This document shows, piece by piece, positions 16,111 through 24,131 of a DNA stretch of 33,413 bases (its first letter is position 1; each line of letters opens with the position of its first letter). The notes beneath the pieces are model-generated. The model was not told the origin of the DNA, searched no databases, and worked only from the letters and a program-made list of their open reading frames with translations. This DNA is from Candidatus Cloacimonadota bacterium (GTDB lineage Bacteria; Cloacimonadota; Cloacimonadia; Cloacimonadales; TCS61): positions 1 through 33,413 of the forward strand of contig JAIPGO010000042.1 in assembly GCA_021736135.1 (NCBI GenBank). The letters are read 5' to 3'. The position numbers and the translations under genes are program-made.

Positions 16111-16392
16111 ATGTTTAAAGTTAATGAATATTTTGAGGGAAAGGTGATGTCACTTGGATTTAAAAGTGCGGAAGGACGCGCTACTATCGGCGTTATGGCT
16201 GCCGGTGAATATGAGTTCGGGACTTCCACGGTGGAATATATGACCGTTACCAGCGGTGAAATGATGATAAAGCTGCCAGGTGAAACCGAATGGAAAACTT
16301 ATAAACCATTTGAGACCTTTGTCGTTGCTAAAGATGTGAAATTCAAGGTTAAAGTTCTGGGAGATACTTCGTATAAATGCGTGTATAAATGA
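16111..16392 (+). CDS. ppnP: Pyrimidine/purine nucleoside phosphorylase PpnP (DUF1255)
   Basis: 93 residues, the usual size (the E. coli protein has 94), forming a single cupin barrel. It phosphorolyses nucleosides such as uridine, adenosine and guanosine to base plus ribose 1-phosphate. Conserved segments are NEYFEGKVMSLGF, TIGVMAAGEYEFGT, EYMTVTSGEMMIKLPG and ETFVVAKDVKFKVKV. The ATG has AGGAG at 16101-16105. It lies 65 bp after alr. The 176 bp that follow (16393-16568, between convergent genes) hold only low-complexity AT-rich and GAGAGCCG-type sequence. Confidence 0.95.
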   Translation: MFKVNEYFEGKVMSLGFKSAEGRATIGVMAAGEYEFGTSTVEYMTVTSGEMMIKLPGETEWKTYKPFETFVVAKDVKFKVKVLGDTSYKCVYK

Positions 16393-16568
16393 GAATTGAG
16401 AATTGGTGAACAGTGAGAAGAATCGAGAGCCGAGAGCCGGGAACTGAAAGCCGATATTCGTTAATAATTAGCCGAGAGTCGTTAACATAAGAAAATTATC
16501 CGTGTAATCCGTGCTATCCTTGGTAAAAAAAATATTCTCTTCTTTCGTGTTTTTCGCACCTTTCGCGG

Positions 16569-17594
16569 TTAAAATATTATTGTATTCAATTCTGCTTGAT
16601 TTAATCCATAATGCCCCATTTCTGATGCTAATAGCAGATCATCAAGGGTTTCCACTTCCGGCAACCAGTTCTCAGGGCTTAGCGTTTTCAGATCAAAACC
16701 AAGTGTTGCAGCAGCCCGGAACGTCACACGTATCCAGAGGTGCACAACACTGAAAACTTTGTCATTTAACTTGAAATTATCTTTATACCATAATTCATGA
16801 TATTTGTTCCAGACCTCCAGAAACTCAGGCTGCACACCATTCCAGCAATTTACAATCAGGGGAACCACTTCCGCAAAGTACTGCGTCTGCGGGTTTTCGG
16901 ATTGACTTGCCTTAATGCGCACATACATGATTCCAGGATTACTGGTTTTAGCGATCTGCAGATAGCTTCCCACGTCCCCGCTGAGACTCTTGTAAACATC
17001 AATCCTTTGCAAGTGCCTGCGATAGGTTTTTCTACTCACAAATTCCGGCACCGGCAGTTGCAGTATTTCTTCCAGATGCTCAGTAAACCATTCCTGATAG
17101 GCAGTTTCCAGCTCAGCATCATCTGCGATAACGATCACTTCCCTTTCGCTGAAAATTTCATTATTTTGATAGCAACTTAACTTTATACTTCCCGGTTCCT
17201 GAAAATTGTATTCCAGTTTTGTGCGGGGAGCCAGCGTCCTGGTCGTGGATACACTTCCTGTATTCAGATCATATTCGCTACGCTGAAAGATCTTATAGAA
17301 AGTATTGGCAGTGAAACTGTATCTGCCCCGGTAAATAATATAAGGTGTATAATAAAACAGAATACCGGCAAATCTTTTATAATCTTCGGAACGAAGGTTT
17401 GTGAGCATTCCAAGCACCTTGTTGATAATGTCGGTACGCCTGCTTAATACAGTTGCCGCATATTTGGGAACATATTCATAATCATATTCCCAAAGTTCAC
17501 CATTACGCTTACGGCGGTAAACAGTATTATCCAGTTTGCCGTAAATATTGCATGTCCGCTTTAGGAACGCAATGTCATTTTCCATATCACTCAT
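16569..17594 (-). CDS. Unrecognised 341-residue protein
   Basis: ATG at 17594 with AGGAG about 10 nt upstream gives 341 residues. I do not recognise the family. It is rich in Tyr and Trp, has no signal peptide or membrane helix, and no helix-turn-helix, nucleotide-binding loop or metal cluster is obvious. The N-terminal third looks helical (VLSRRTDIINKVLGMLTNLR), the middle has beta-type stretches (EREVIVIADDAELETAYQEW), and the C-terminal part is Trp-rich (EFLEVWNKYHELWYKDNF, VVHLWIRVTFRAAATLGFDL). It stands alone on the minus strand, convergent with ppnP, and the duplicated palindrome at 17625-17668 just upstream suggests it is tightly regulated. It appears to be cytoplasmic. Confidence 0.75.
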   Translation of the reverse strand: MSDMENDIAFLKRTCNIYGKLDNTVYRRKRNGELWEYDYEYVPKYAATVLSRRTDIINKVLGMLTNLRSEDYKRFAGILFYYTPYIIYRGRYSFTANTFYKIFQRSEYDLNTGSVSTTRTLAPRTKLEYNFQEPGSIKLSCYQNNEIFSEREVIVIADDAELETAYQEWFTEHLEEILQLPVPEFVSRKTYRRHLQRIDVYKSLSGDVGSYLQIAKTSNPGIMYVRIKASQSENPQTQYFAEVVPLIVNCWNGVQPEFLEVWNKYHELWYKDNFKLNDKVFSVVHLWIRVTFRAAATLGFDLKTLSPENWLPEVETLDDLLLASEMGHYGLNQAELNTIIF

Positions 17595-17624
17595 AATAAT
17601 AATCTCCTGTGCTTCTTAAGTTTA

Positions 17625-17668
17625 CCCCTATCACGTGATAACAATTATATGTTATCACGTGATAAGGG
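17625..17668 (-). promoter_or_regulatory. Twin palindromic operator flanking a -10 hexamer
   Basis: Two copies of the 12-bp perfect palindrome TATCACGTGATA (17629-17640 and 17653-17664) are centred 24 bp apart. They lie in an 18-bp inverted repeat (17625-17642 versus 17651-17668) with one mismatch. On the minus strand a perfect TATAAT (17649-17644) lies between them, so a bound protein would block the promoter of the 341-residue gene, whose ATG begins at 17594. The -35 is poor. Binding by a dimeric repressor is inference. Confidence 0.6.
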
Positions 17669-17932
17669 CAGATATACGAAGCAGATAATTTAGTTAAATT
17701 GTCAATAGTTATTTTTATAATAAGAAGTTAATGGCAGATTTACAGGATTTAACTTTATTTAAAAAAAAATTAATCTGGAAGATTAATCTACATTAAATGT
17801 AGGTCAAACTTTTCTGGTGTTTTCAGTTGAATATAGCTTTTGAGAGGTTAGATTGGAAGAAAGTGAAAAAGCTTATGATCGCTTTTTTTTCAATCCGAAT
17901 GACGGCGAGTTCTCAAAAATCGTGTCAGCTTT

Positions 17933-17970
17933 CGTGTTCATTCCCCATACTGCGTACTGGTGAACGTCCA
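17933..17970. repeat. Dispersed intergenic repeat, copy 2
   Basis: Matches 6731-6768 in the same orientation at 35 of 38 positions; the differences are single-base changes within the CATACTGCGTACTGG part. It lies upstream of the two-hairpin repeat. Confidence 0.7.
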
Positions 17971-18010
17971 ACACAGGTAGTTATAAATTATGAATTTTGA
18001 ATGGAATCTC

Positions 18011-18063
18011 AATCAGGGCAAGGATGCCCTGTGAACGTTTCCAGACCATCCCTGGTCTGATTT
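18011..18063. repeat. Two-hairpin REP-like repeat, copy A
   Basis: Hairpin 1 is CAGGGCA-AGGA-TGCCCTG (18014-18031); hairpin 2 is CAGACCA-TCCC-TGGTCTG (18042-18059). They are joined by a short linker containing AACGTTTC, and the outer AATCAG/CTGATT ends are also inverted. Copy B at 32317-32369 has the same layout with paired changes in hairpin 2. Confidence 0.75.
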
Positions 18064-18155
18064 CGGGGCATCCACTTAGAGTTAATCGTTAGTCGTTAAT
18101 TAATCAAAGCCAGGTTTTCCTGAAGTAATTGAAGTCTCATTCTCCCCAGCCAAAA

Positions 18156-18260
18156 CCTTGTGAATGTCTTTAGACTTTCGCAATGGTTGTAAAATTAAAC
18201 TTCCCTGCTGTAAAAAATATCAATCGCCACCATTGCGAAAGTACAAGACTATTCGCAAGG
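18156..18260. repeat. Long imperfect inverted repeat
   Basis: The arm at 18156-18186 (CCTTGTGAATGTCTT then ACTTTCGCAATGGT) is inverted against 18229-18260 (ACCATTGCGAAAGT then ACAAGACTATTCGCAAGG). The longest perfect block is 14 bp, ACTTTCGCAATGGT, and the 3' end of the arm repeats with small indels. The arms are about 42 bp apart. It lies downstream of panC and could fold in its transcript, but has no T tract typical of a terminator. Confidence 0.6.
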
Positions 18261-18350
18261 CAGCTTAGTTAAGTTAAGATATCGTAAATAGTTAGTTTTT
18301 TCGGATCTCGTGTTTCGGGTTTCTGTCAATTCACTGTTTACTATTCACTT

Positions 18351-19190
18351 TTATTGCAGAAGAATCGCATTATCTATGAGACGGGTTTTTCCTATGTATA
18401 TGGCGAGGAAAATACGGGTTTCTTTGTCTATGATTTCAGTTGCTGAGAGATCATTGCTTTGGCGGAATTCGATGTAGTCTATTTTGCCGTGGGCGGCAGT
18501 AATGAATTGGGTAATAATATTAAGAATAACCTCAGGATTCCGGCAGCCTTGGGCAACGCTTTGCCGGGCTAATTTCACAGCTTTACTGAGGCAGAGGGCA
18601 TCTTGCCTCTGTTTTTCATCGAGATATTTATTTCTGGAACTTAAGGCGAGTCCGTCAGGTTCTCGCACTATTGGGCATGGCACAATTATGGTATCGGAAT
18701 TGAGGTCCTTGAGCATTTTTTTCAGAACGGTGATCTGCTGAAAGTCCTTTTCACCCATATACATATAATCCGGCTGAACAATATTGACCAGTTTAAGCAC
18801 AATAGTTGTCACGCCGCGAAAATGGGAAGGTCTTGATCTTCCGCAAAGCACTTCGGAAATACCTTTCACTTCCACCCAGGTATTATAGTCAGGGGGATAC
18901 ATTTCGTTATTATCGGGAAAGAAGATATAATCAACCTCAAGTTCAGCGAGGAGGGCGTAATCGCGTTCAAAATCGCGGGGATATGAAGCCAGGTCTTCAC
19001 TGGGTGAGAACTGAGTGGGATTAACATAAATGCTGACAACAACTACATCGCATTGTTTTTTTGCCAGGCGCACGAGGCTGAGATGCCCTTCTTGAAGAAA
19101 GCCCATGGTGGGCACAAATCCAGTTAATCCGGCATGTTTTCCGGTTAATTTCTTCATTGCAGAAATGCTGGTAATGATCTCAGGTTTCAA
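18351..19190 (-). CDS. panC: Pantothenate synthetase (pantoate-beta-alanine ligase)
   Basis: 279 residues, normal length. It condenses pantoate and beta-alanine with ATP to pantothenate in the cytoplasm. Family segments are VPTMGFLQEGHLSLVRL, VVVSIYVNPTQFSPSEDLAS, the long PSHFRGVTTIVLKLVNI, MGEKDFQQITVLKKM and VREPDGLALSSRN (KMSKS-like). The first His of the nucleotidyltransferase HxGH motif is Gln here (LQEGH, codon CAA), which is unusual; the second His is kept. The TTG start is 3 bp after the panD stop, with AAGGA 8 nt upstream, so panD and panC are coupled: PanD makes the beta-alanine that PanC uses. Confidence 0.95.
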   Translation of the reverse strand: MKPEIITSISAMKKLTGKHAGLTGFVPTMGFLQEGHLSLVRLAKKQCDVVVVSIYVNPTQFSPSEDLASYPRDFERDYALLAELEVDYIFFPDNNEMYPPDYNTWVEVKGISEVLCGRSRPSHFRGVTTIVLKLVNIVQPDYMYMGEKDFQQITVLKKMLKDLNSDTIIVPCPIVREPDGLALSSRNKYLDEKQRQDALCLSKAVKLARQSVAQGCRNPEVILNIITQFITAAHGKIDYIEFRQSNDLSATEIIDKETRIFLAIYIGKTRLIDNAILLQ

Positions 19191-19193
19191 TTT

Positions 19194-19556
19194 CTATTCC
19201 TTGATCGTCCATTTGAGGTTATCTTCAGATTGAATAACAATAATGCGTGATTTATGATGTGGAATTTCACGTTCGGCAAGCTGGCAATAGGAGACAATAA
19301 TAACTTTGTCACCGAGAGCAACTTTATGAGCAGCAGCGCCATTCAGCCCTATTTTGCCGGAACCTGATTCCGCTTCCAGAACATAAGTGGAAAAGCGCTC
19401 ACCATTAGTAATATTATATATATCAACCTTTTCGTCAGGTAAAAGTCCGCTGGCTGCGAGAATATCGCGATCAATAGAAATACTGCCTACGTAATTCAGG
19501 TCACGCTCATTCACAGTAGCGTGATGAATCTTGGCAAAGAGAAAACTTCTATACAT
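19194..19556 (-). CDS. panD: Aspartate 1-decarboxylase proenzyme
   Basis: PanD decarboxylates L-aspartate to beta-alanine for pantothenate synthesis. It cleaves itself between Gly24 and Ser25 to create the pyruvoyl cofactor; YVGSISID puts that bond exactly at 24-25 and the conserved Lys at position 9 when the ATG at 19556 is used, which also has AGG 8 nt upstream. A GTG at 19565 would add three residues and spoil this register. 120 residues, normal. FLFAKIHHATV, Gly-Ser, YVLEAESGSGKIGLNGAAAH and DKVIIVSYCQL are all family features. It is the gene before panC; 96 bp separate it from the MFS gene upstream. Confidence 0.96.
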   Translation of the reverse strand: MYRSFLFAKIHHATVNERDLNYVGSISIDRDILAASGLLPDEKVDIYNITNGERFSTYVLEAESGSGKIGLNGAAAHKVALGDKVIIVSYCQLAEREIPHHKSRIIVIQSEDNLKWTIKE

Positions 19557-19652
19557 TTTAATCACCTTTCCTTCTATTTATGCCTGAGATTAAAGAGGCA
19601 TTTATTTTGTCTATAAATTAACTGATTTTCCTGGAAAGTAAAGAAACTTTGA

Positions 19653-20906
19653 TCAGGTGTCGATCCAGTTCCCGGCGGCGGTTAGACCTTTTTTTTCATC
19701 AACAAAATATAGAACCACTAATCCCGTAATGAAAAACACCGTAATAGCGAGTATGGAAAACCTCTGAGAACCAGTAATCCTGGCAATTTCACCATATATA
19801 AGGGGACCTATCACCGAGGAAACCTTTCCGGTAAAAGAATAGAAACCGTAAAATTCTGCCATTTTGGCGGGAGGCGTGAGCAGGGCGAGCATCGTGCGGC
19901 TGGATGACTGGCTGGAACCAATGGCTAAACCGGCAACGAGACCTACAACATAAAAAGCAGTTATGGAAGCAGCAAAAAAGGCACCTAACGTTACGACAAT
20001 CCAGAGCAGCAATGTGATGGAAATTGTGATCCGGGCACCAATTCTGTCCAGAATATAGCCAAATATAAAAGCACCGAAAAAGGAGGAAATCTGCATTATA
20101 ACAAAAAATGAGATCAAAGAAGCGGTTGTCATTCCAAAACGGGTGGCACCATAGATGGAAGCAAAGGAAATAACCACAACTATGCCGTCATTATAGATCA
20201 TAAAGGCGATCAGGAATTTGATGAGTTCTTTGAAATGCCTGATACTGCGAACTGAAGCATAAAGACGTTGGAAGGCAATTTTGAAATAGTTAGTACGCCG
20301 AGAGAACCGGGACAGAGAGCCCTTGAGAAAGATAAAAGTAATCAGGGCAAAAGTAGAAAAAAATAAAGCCACTACTGGAAAAACGAGCCGGATATTGTAA
20401 TTCACCAGGGGATAAACGAGCAGCAGAGAAACCAGACCGCCTAAATAACCGAAACTCCATCCCCAGCCGGAAACCTTACCCAGTGAACTTCGAGATGTGA
20501 TATCCGGGAGCAGGGAATTATAAAAAACATTAGCGCAGTTAAAACCGAAATTGGCAATTATAAAAAACCAGAAGCCTCGGGAAATATCACCAGGCTTCAC
20601 ATAATAAAGCAAGGCTGTGAAAACGACGGTGATGACCGTAAAATAAAAGAGAAAATTCTTCTTAGCTCGCGAAAAATCGGCCACAGCACCCATAATGGGA
20701 GCTGCCAGAGCAACCATGAGCATGGAAATACTGATGGCTCTCCCCCATAGAGCAGTGCCCATCTCTCCGGAATTGACGACGACATTTTTAAAATAAACGG
20801 CATAGATAACCGTAACAATAATAGTAGTAAAAGAGGAATTGGCAAAATCATAAAATATCCAGCCCAGAACGTTACGGTTCAAGTCAGCAGGTTTTCGGAA
20901 TTTCAT
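19653..20906 (-). CDS. MFS transporter, UMF1/Atg22-like
   Basis: 417 residues with about twelve hydrophobic helices. The N-terminal VLGWIFYDFANSSFTTIIVT matches the signature of the UMF1 / Atg22-like branch of the major facilitator superfamily, and AVADFSRAKKNFLFYF is the usual loop 2-3 with basic residues. Relatives have been linked to amino-acid efflux or remain uncharacterised, so the substrate is unknown. The ATG lies 2 bp after recF, and its ribosome site AGGA falls within the last recF codons, so it is co-transcribed with dnaN-recF; a functional link to replication is not expected. Confidence 0.9.
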   Translation of the reverse strand: MKFRKPADLNRNVLGWIFYDFANSSFTTIIVTVIYAVYFKNVVVNSGEMGTALWGRAISISMLMVALAAPIMGAVADFSRAKKNFLFYFTVITVVFTALLYYVKPGDISRGFWFFIIANFGFNCANVFYNSLLPDITSRSSLGKVSGWGWSFGYLGGLVSLLLVYPLVNYNIRLVFPVVALFFSTFALITFIFLKGSLSRFSRRTNYFKIAFQRLYASVRSIRHFKELIKFLIAFMIYNDGIVVVISFASIYGATRFGMTTASLISFFVIMQISSFFGAFIFGYILDRIGARITISITLLLWIVVTLGAFFAASITAFYVVGLVAGLAIGSSQSSSRTMLALLTPPAKMAEFYGFYSFTGKVSSVIGPLIYGEIARITGSQRFSILAITVFFITGLVVLYFVDEKKGLTAAGNWIDT

Positions 20907-20908
20907 AT

Positions 20909-21973
20909 CTATTTCCTGAGCGGAATAATCGGCAGGTGTAAATCATTATAAGCAGCGAGATCCGGCGTGGCAATCAGCACCTGGTGGTCTCCATGCAGTA
21001 ATTCCAGTATCCGGTTCCTTCTGTTGTTATCAAGTTCTGAAAGCACATCATCAAACATCAGCAACGGTTTATCATTCTGGTCCCTGCTTATGAGGAGAGC
21101 CTGTGTGATGCGGGCAATAATGGTAAGACAGCGAATCTGTCCCTGAGAAGCAAAGCTGCGTGCCCTGCGGTTATTTATCATAAATTCCAGATCATCAAGA
21201 TGAGGACCGATAAGAGAACGCTGCAGCAGGATTTCCTGTTTTTCCAGTCTTGTCATCTGCTGCTGAAATTCATTAACAGAGAAACGAGGTGATTTCTGAT
21301 TATGACCAAAAGTGTATAAAATGGTAACCTCTTCCCTGGTTTGAAGCAATTGCGCATAGTAGGTCTTAAAAAGTGGAATAAATTCATCCAGATAAGTGAG
21401 TCTTTTTTCGATAACCTTACGGGAAGAGAGCAGATACTGTTCATCCCATGATTTTTTCTCAGAAGTCTGGAATCTGCTTTTTAAAAGGGCATTTCGCTGC
21501 CTGAGAATCTGGCGGAAAAGTCTCAGTTCCACGAGATATTCCGCATCATACTGGGAAATAGCCTGATCAAGAAACAATCTTCTTTTACCGGGATTACCCG
21601 TGATGATCTGCAGGTCTGCGGGCGAGAAATAAACTGTCTGAAAATATTTGAATAATTCGGAAATCCTTGCCAGAGAGACATTATCAACTTTGAATACTTT
21701 ATTATTTCTGTCGGCAGCAGCAGAAATCACAATTTTCTTTTCGGTATGGAGAAATGAACCGGCAATACGGAAGAAATTCTGGTCGAACCTGATGATTTCC
21801 GAATCAAGGGCAGTGCGGAATGATTTACCAAAAGCGAGGTAATAGACTGCTTCGAGGAGGTTGGTTTTTCCCGTGCCGTTATCTCCTGAAATAATAGCCC
21901 CCAGTCTGTCAAAATCCAGACGGAGGGCATTATAATTTCTGAAATCAGCTAATTCCAGTGATTTAAGCAGCAA
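20909..21973 (-). CDS. recF: DNA replication and repair protein RecF
   Basis: 354 residues, normal for RecF, an SMC-like ATPase that helps load RecA at gapped DNA. The N-terminus LLKSLELADFRNYNALRLDF is the classic opening. Walker A is GDNGTGKTN at 30-38, the ABC-type signature region is the FASQGQIRCLTIIARITQAL segment, and Walker B is LLMFDDVLSELDNNRRN near the C-terminus. The start is TTG directly after the dnaN TAA, with no good Shine-Dalgarno, implying coupling to dnaN. The dnaN-recF pair is conserved near the origin in many bacteria, but dnaA and gyrB are absent here. Confidence 0.95.
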   Translation of the reverse strand: MLLKSLELADFRNYNALRLDFDRLGAIISGDNGTGKTNLLEAVYYLAFGKSFRTALDSEIIRFDQNFFRIAGSFLHTEKKIVISAAADRNNKVFKVDNVSLARISELFKYFQTVYFSPADLQIITGNPGKRRLFLDQAISQYDAEYLVELRLFRQILRQRNALLKSRFQTSEKKSWDEQYLLSSRKVIEKRLTYLDEFIPLFKTYYAQLLQTREEVTILYTFGHNQKSPRFSVNEFQQQMTRLEKQEILLQRSLIGPHLDDLEFMINNRRARSFASQGQIRCLTIIARITQALLISRDQNDKPLLMFDDVLSELDNNRRNRILELLHGDHQVLIATPDLAAYNDLHLPIIPLRK

Positions 21974-23092
21974 TTACAGCAACCGTAGTGGCATTAAAAG
22001 AAAACGGGTGGAATAGTCTTCTTCCTGGTCAACATTGAAAAGGAGCGCAGCTTCATTGGAAGCGCCCAGTTTGAATTCAACCCTGGGAGTTTCAATCACA
22101 TTTATAATAGCCAGCAGAAACTTGTAATTAAATGCAATTTCTATATCCTTGCCATCATAGGTGAATTCCGTGATCTTTTCCCTTGCTTCGCCTTCTTCTC
22201 GATTAACGCAATCAATGATGAAACTGTTATTAGAAATAGATAGATGTATTTTGTAAGTATCTTCCGTTGCCAGCAGGGAAACACGCCCAATAGCCTGCTT
22301 GAGATGTTCTTTATCAACTATCAGAATACTGTTGTTATTTTTAGGTATAGCTTTATTATAATCAGGATAGCGTCCTTCAATAACATGAGTCATAAGCAGA
22401 TAGGAATCGTAACTGAAGATCACGCGGTTAGGTTCAATGAGCACGTTGACTGTATCGAAGTTTTCCGTGATTACTTTATCCAGGAAATTTAAACCCTTCG
22501 TGGGAATAATGCAATCGATCCGCTCTGTAACATGGGTAGGTTTATGATGAGTAAACTCAGCAATCTTCTTTCCATCCGTGGCAGCCATCATCTGAAACTC
22601 AGGATCAAGAGTCCAGTTTATACCAGTAAAAATAGGACGATTGATCTCTGTGGAAACAGCAAAGCTTGTGCTGCTGATCATTTTACGGAACAGACCGGCA
22701 TTAAAAGCGACGGAATCAGCCAGATCAACATCCGGTACCATCGGGAACTGATTTGCTTCAGCGCAGAGCAGGTCAAATTTGGCAGATATGGAAGTAATGA
22801 GCAATTCGTCTTCCTGGTAAATAAAATTAATGACTTCATCGGGCATACGGGTCAATATTTCCATCAGTTTCCTGGCAGAAACTGCCACTTTACCTCCCAG
22901 CATAATATTAGCCTTTATAGTGGCAATTACCGTTATTTCAAGATCGGTTGCTGTAATGATCAGCTGATTTTCATTTTCGTCTGCTTTAATAAGATAGTTG
23001 GTCAATATGGGCATAGTATTCTTACTGGGAATAATATTATTTAAATGTTGAATAAAAGGCAGCAAATCCTTCTTTTCTATTGAAAATTTCAT
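21974..23092 (-). CDS. dnaN: DNA polymerase III beta subunit (sliding clamp)
   Basis: 372 residues in three clamp domains, the usual size. It forms the ring that tethers polymerase III to DNA. The N-terminus MKFSIEKKDLLPFIQHLNNI and the segments PILTNYLIKADENENQLIIT, AVSARKLMEILTRMPDEVIN, RPIFTGINWTLD, IEGRYPDYNKAIPK and the C-terminal FLLMPLRLL are diagnostic. The ATG has GAGGA about 6 nt upstream. It is the first gene of a minus-strand run dnaN-recF-MFS-panD-panC. Confidence 0.97.
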   Translation of the reverse strand: MKFSIEKKDLLPFIQHLNNIIPSKNTMPILTNYLIKADENENQLIITATDLEITVIATIKANIMLGGKVAVSARKLMEILTRMPDEVINFIYQEDELLITSISAKFDLLCAEANQFPMVPDVDLADSVAFNAGLFRKMISSTSFAVSTEINRPIFTGINWTLDPEFQMMAATDGKKIAEFTHHKPTHVTERIDCIIPTKGLNFLDKVITENFDTVNVLIEPNRVIFSYDSYLLMTHVIEGRYPDYNKAIPKNNNSILIVDKEHLKQAIGRVSLLATEDTYKIHLSISNNSFIIDCVNREEGEAREKITEFTYDGKDIEIAFNYKFLLAIINVIETPRVEFKLGASNEAALLFNVDQEEDYSTRFLLMPLRLL

Positions 23093-23170
23093 AATATCCT
23101 CTTTCGTTTATTATTCTGGAAATACAAAATCCTTTTAAGGCAAAACAGTCAATAATAATATTTCCGGGGC

Positions 23171-23202
23171 AAAAAAAAGCAGGAGCTTTGGGGCTCCTGC
23201 TT
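23171..23202 (-). terminator. Rho-independent terminator of the HU gene
   Basis: Read on the minus strand, a perfect 10-bp stem AAGCAGGAGC/GCTCCTGCTT (23202-23193 with 23186-23177) with a 6-nt loop is followed by a run of eight T. It separates HU transcription from dnaN. Confidence 0.9.
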
Positions 23203-23225
23203 AATTCCGTTGAGGTGACAAAAAA

Positions 23226-23495
23226 TTAAACAATTTCTTTCAATTTCTTTCCAGGTTTAAATACGGGCACTTTACGGGCGGGTATTTTAATTTTTTTGCC
23301 TGTGGAAGGATTAACTCCAGTACGAGCTTTTCTTTCGGTAACCTTAAAAGTACCGAATCCAACCAATGAAATCTTGTCACCTTTTGACAGAGCGCCAGAG
23401 ATGCCGTCAAGGACGCTGAGCAAAGCAGCATTTGCCTGCTTCTTTGTCAAAGTGCAATCCTCACAAATCTTCGCAACTAAATCCTGTCGATTCAT
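23226..23495 (-). CDS. HU-family DNA-binding protein
   Basis: 89 residues. HU is a dimeric nucleoid protein that bends DNA without strong sequence preference. MNRQDLVAKICEDCTLTKKQ opens the helical body; GDKISLVGFGTFKVTERKAR and TGVNPSTGKKIKIPARKVPV form the beta ribbon arms, with the Pro that intercalates DNA, and FKPGKKLKEIV closes it. Two cysteines are absent from the arm, so this is not a redox variant. The ATG has a strong GAGGAGG. It has its own terminator; the 216 bp upstream (23496-23711) are AT-rich with no gene. Confidence 0.96.
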   Translation of the reverse strand: MNRQDLVAKICEDCTLTKKQANAALLSVLDGISGALSKGDKISLVGFGTFKVTERKARTGVNPSTGKKIKIPARKVPVFKPGKKLKEIV

Positions 23496-23711
23496 TAAAA
23501 ACCTCCTCGGTATTTTATGATTTATTTTTTGGCTTCTCTTCCTTTTGTTGTCAAGAAATAATTTAGATTCAAACTAATAATATAGTTCAAATAAACCCTT
23601 AGAAATAGTACGGATCAACTATCATCAAACCATAAAGACATAATTTGGTAGAGTTTAAGGTAGATATAATACAAATTAAAAGAAATAAAAAAAATTTGCG
23701 AAATGCGAGTA

Positions 23712-24131
23712 TCAGCGCAGATAGTAGATAACCAGGTAAATAAAGATTCCGATCACCGGCAGCACGGTTAGAATCAGGATCAGGAAGAAAGTATATGGGT
23801 TAAGAATGTAATCAAGCTGTTCAGGAAAGATCTTGATCAGAAATTTCTCGAAAGCATTATCTCTTTGCACGGTCTCCTGTGTTTTAATATATCTGGTATC
23901 GGGAGCAGCCATATCGTCTCTAACCTGAACTTCTTTCTGCTCATCTTTCGATACATAACTTGTTCGGGCATTAGTATTTTGGGGAATGGTTTCAACTTTT
24001 TCTGATTTATCCTTCGATGGAGAATAGACAAGTTCGAAGAACACGTCTATACCGTCATATATAAACCAGCTCAGAACCAGAAAAACTGCCAGAATAATTA
24101 CAAATAAAAAGAGAAACTTGTATTTTCTCAT
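23712..24131 (-). CDS. Two-helix membrane protein, function unknown
   Basis: 139 residues. A membrane helix lies at each end: FLFLFVIILAVFLVLSWFIY near residues 6-25 and FFLILILTVLPVIGIFIYLV near 115-134. They are joined by about 85 polar residues rich in Lys, Glu, Gln and Thr that probably face one side of the inner membrane. There is no recognisable domain. Its ATG overlaps the stop of the aminotransferase gene (ATGA), so the two are translated together; a shared function cannot be deduced. Confidence 0.75.
   Translation of the reverse strand: MRKYKFLFLFVIILAVFLVLSWFIYDGIDVFFELVYSPSKDKSEKVETIPQNTNARTSYVSKDEQKEVQVRDDMAAPDTRYIKTQETVQRDNAFEKFLIKIFPEQLDYILNPYTFFLILILTVLPVIGIFIYLVIYYLR

Larger units (their letters stand above)
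17669..18350. other. Intergenic repeat cluster
   Basis: No coding sequence is visible. The first 260 bp are AT-rich with poly-A/T runs. They are followed by copy 2 of the dispersed repeat (17933), a two-hairpin repeat (18011) and a long inverted repeat (18156-18260). The last 90 bp lead into the 3' end of panC. Confidence 0.7.

Noticed and set aside
17625-17668. Rho-independent terminator
   Set aside because: The inverted repeat has no T tract, its halves are themselves palindromic, and a TATAAT lies between them; an operator fits better.
22532-23044. 170-residue open frame opposite dnaN
   Set aside because: Fully antisense to a certain dnaN gene; composition is that of a shadow frame.
23092-23711. 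Replication origin beside dnaN-recF
   Set aside because: No dnaA gene and no cluster of DnaA boxes (TTATCCACA-like) was seen in the gaps around dnaN or HU.
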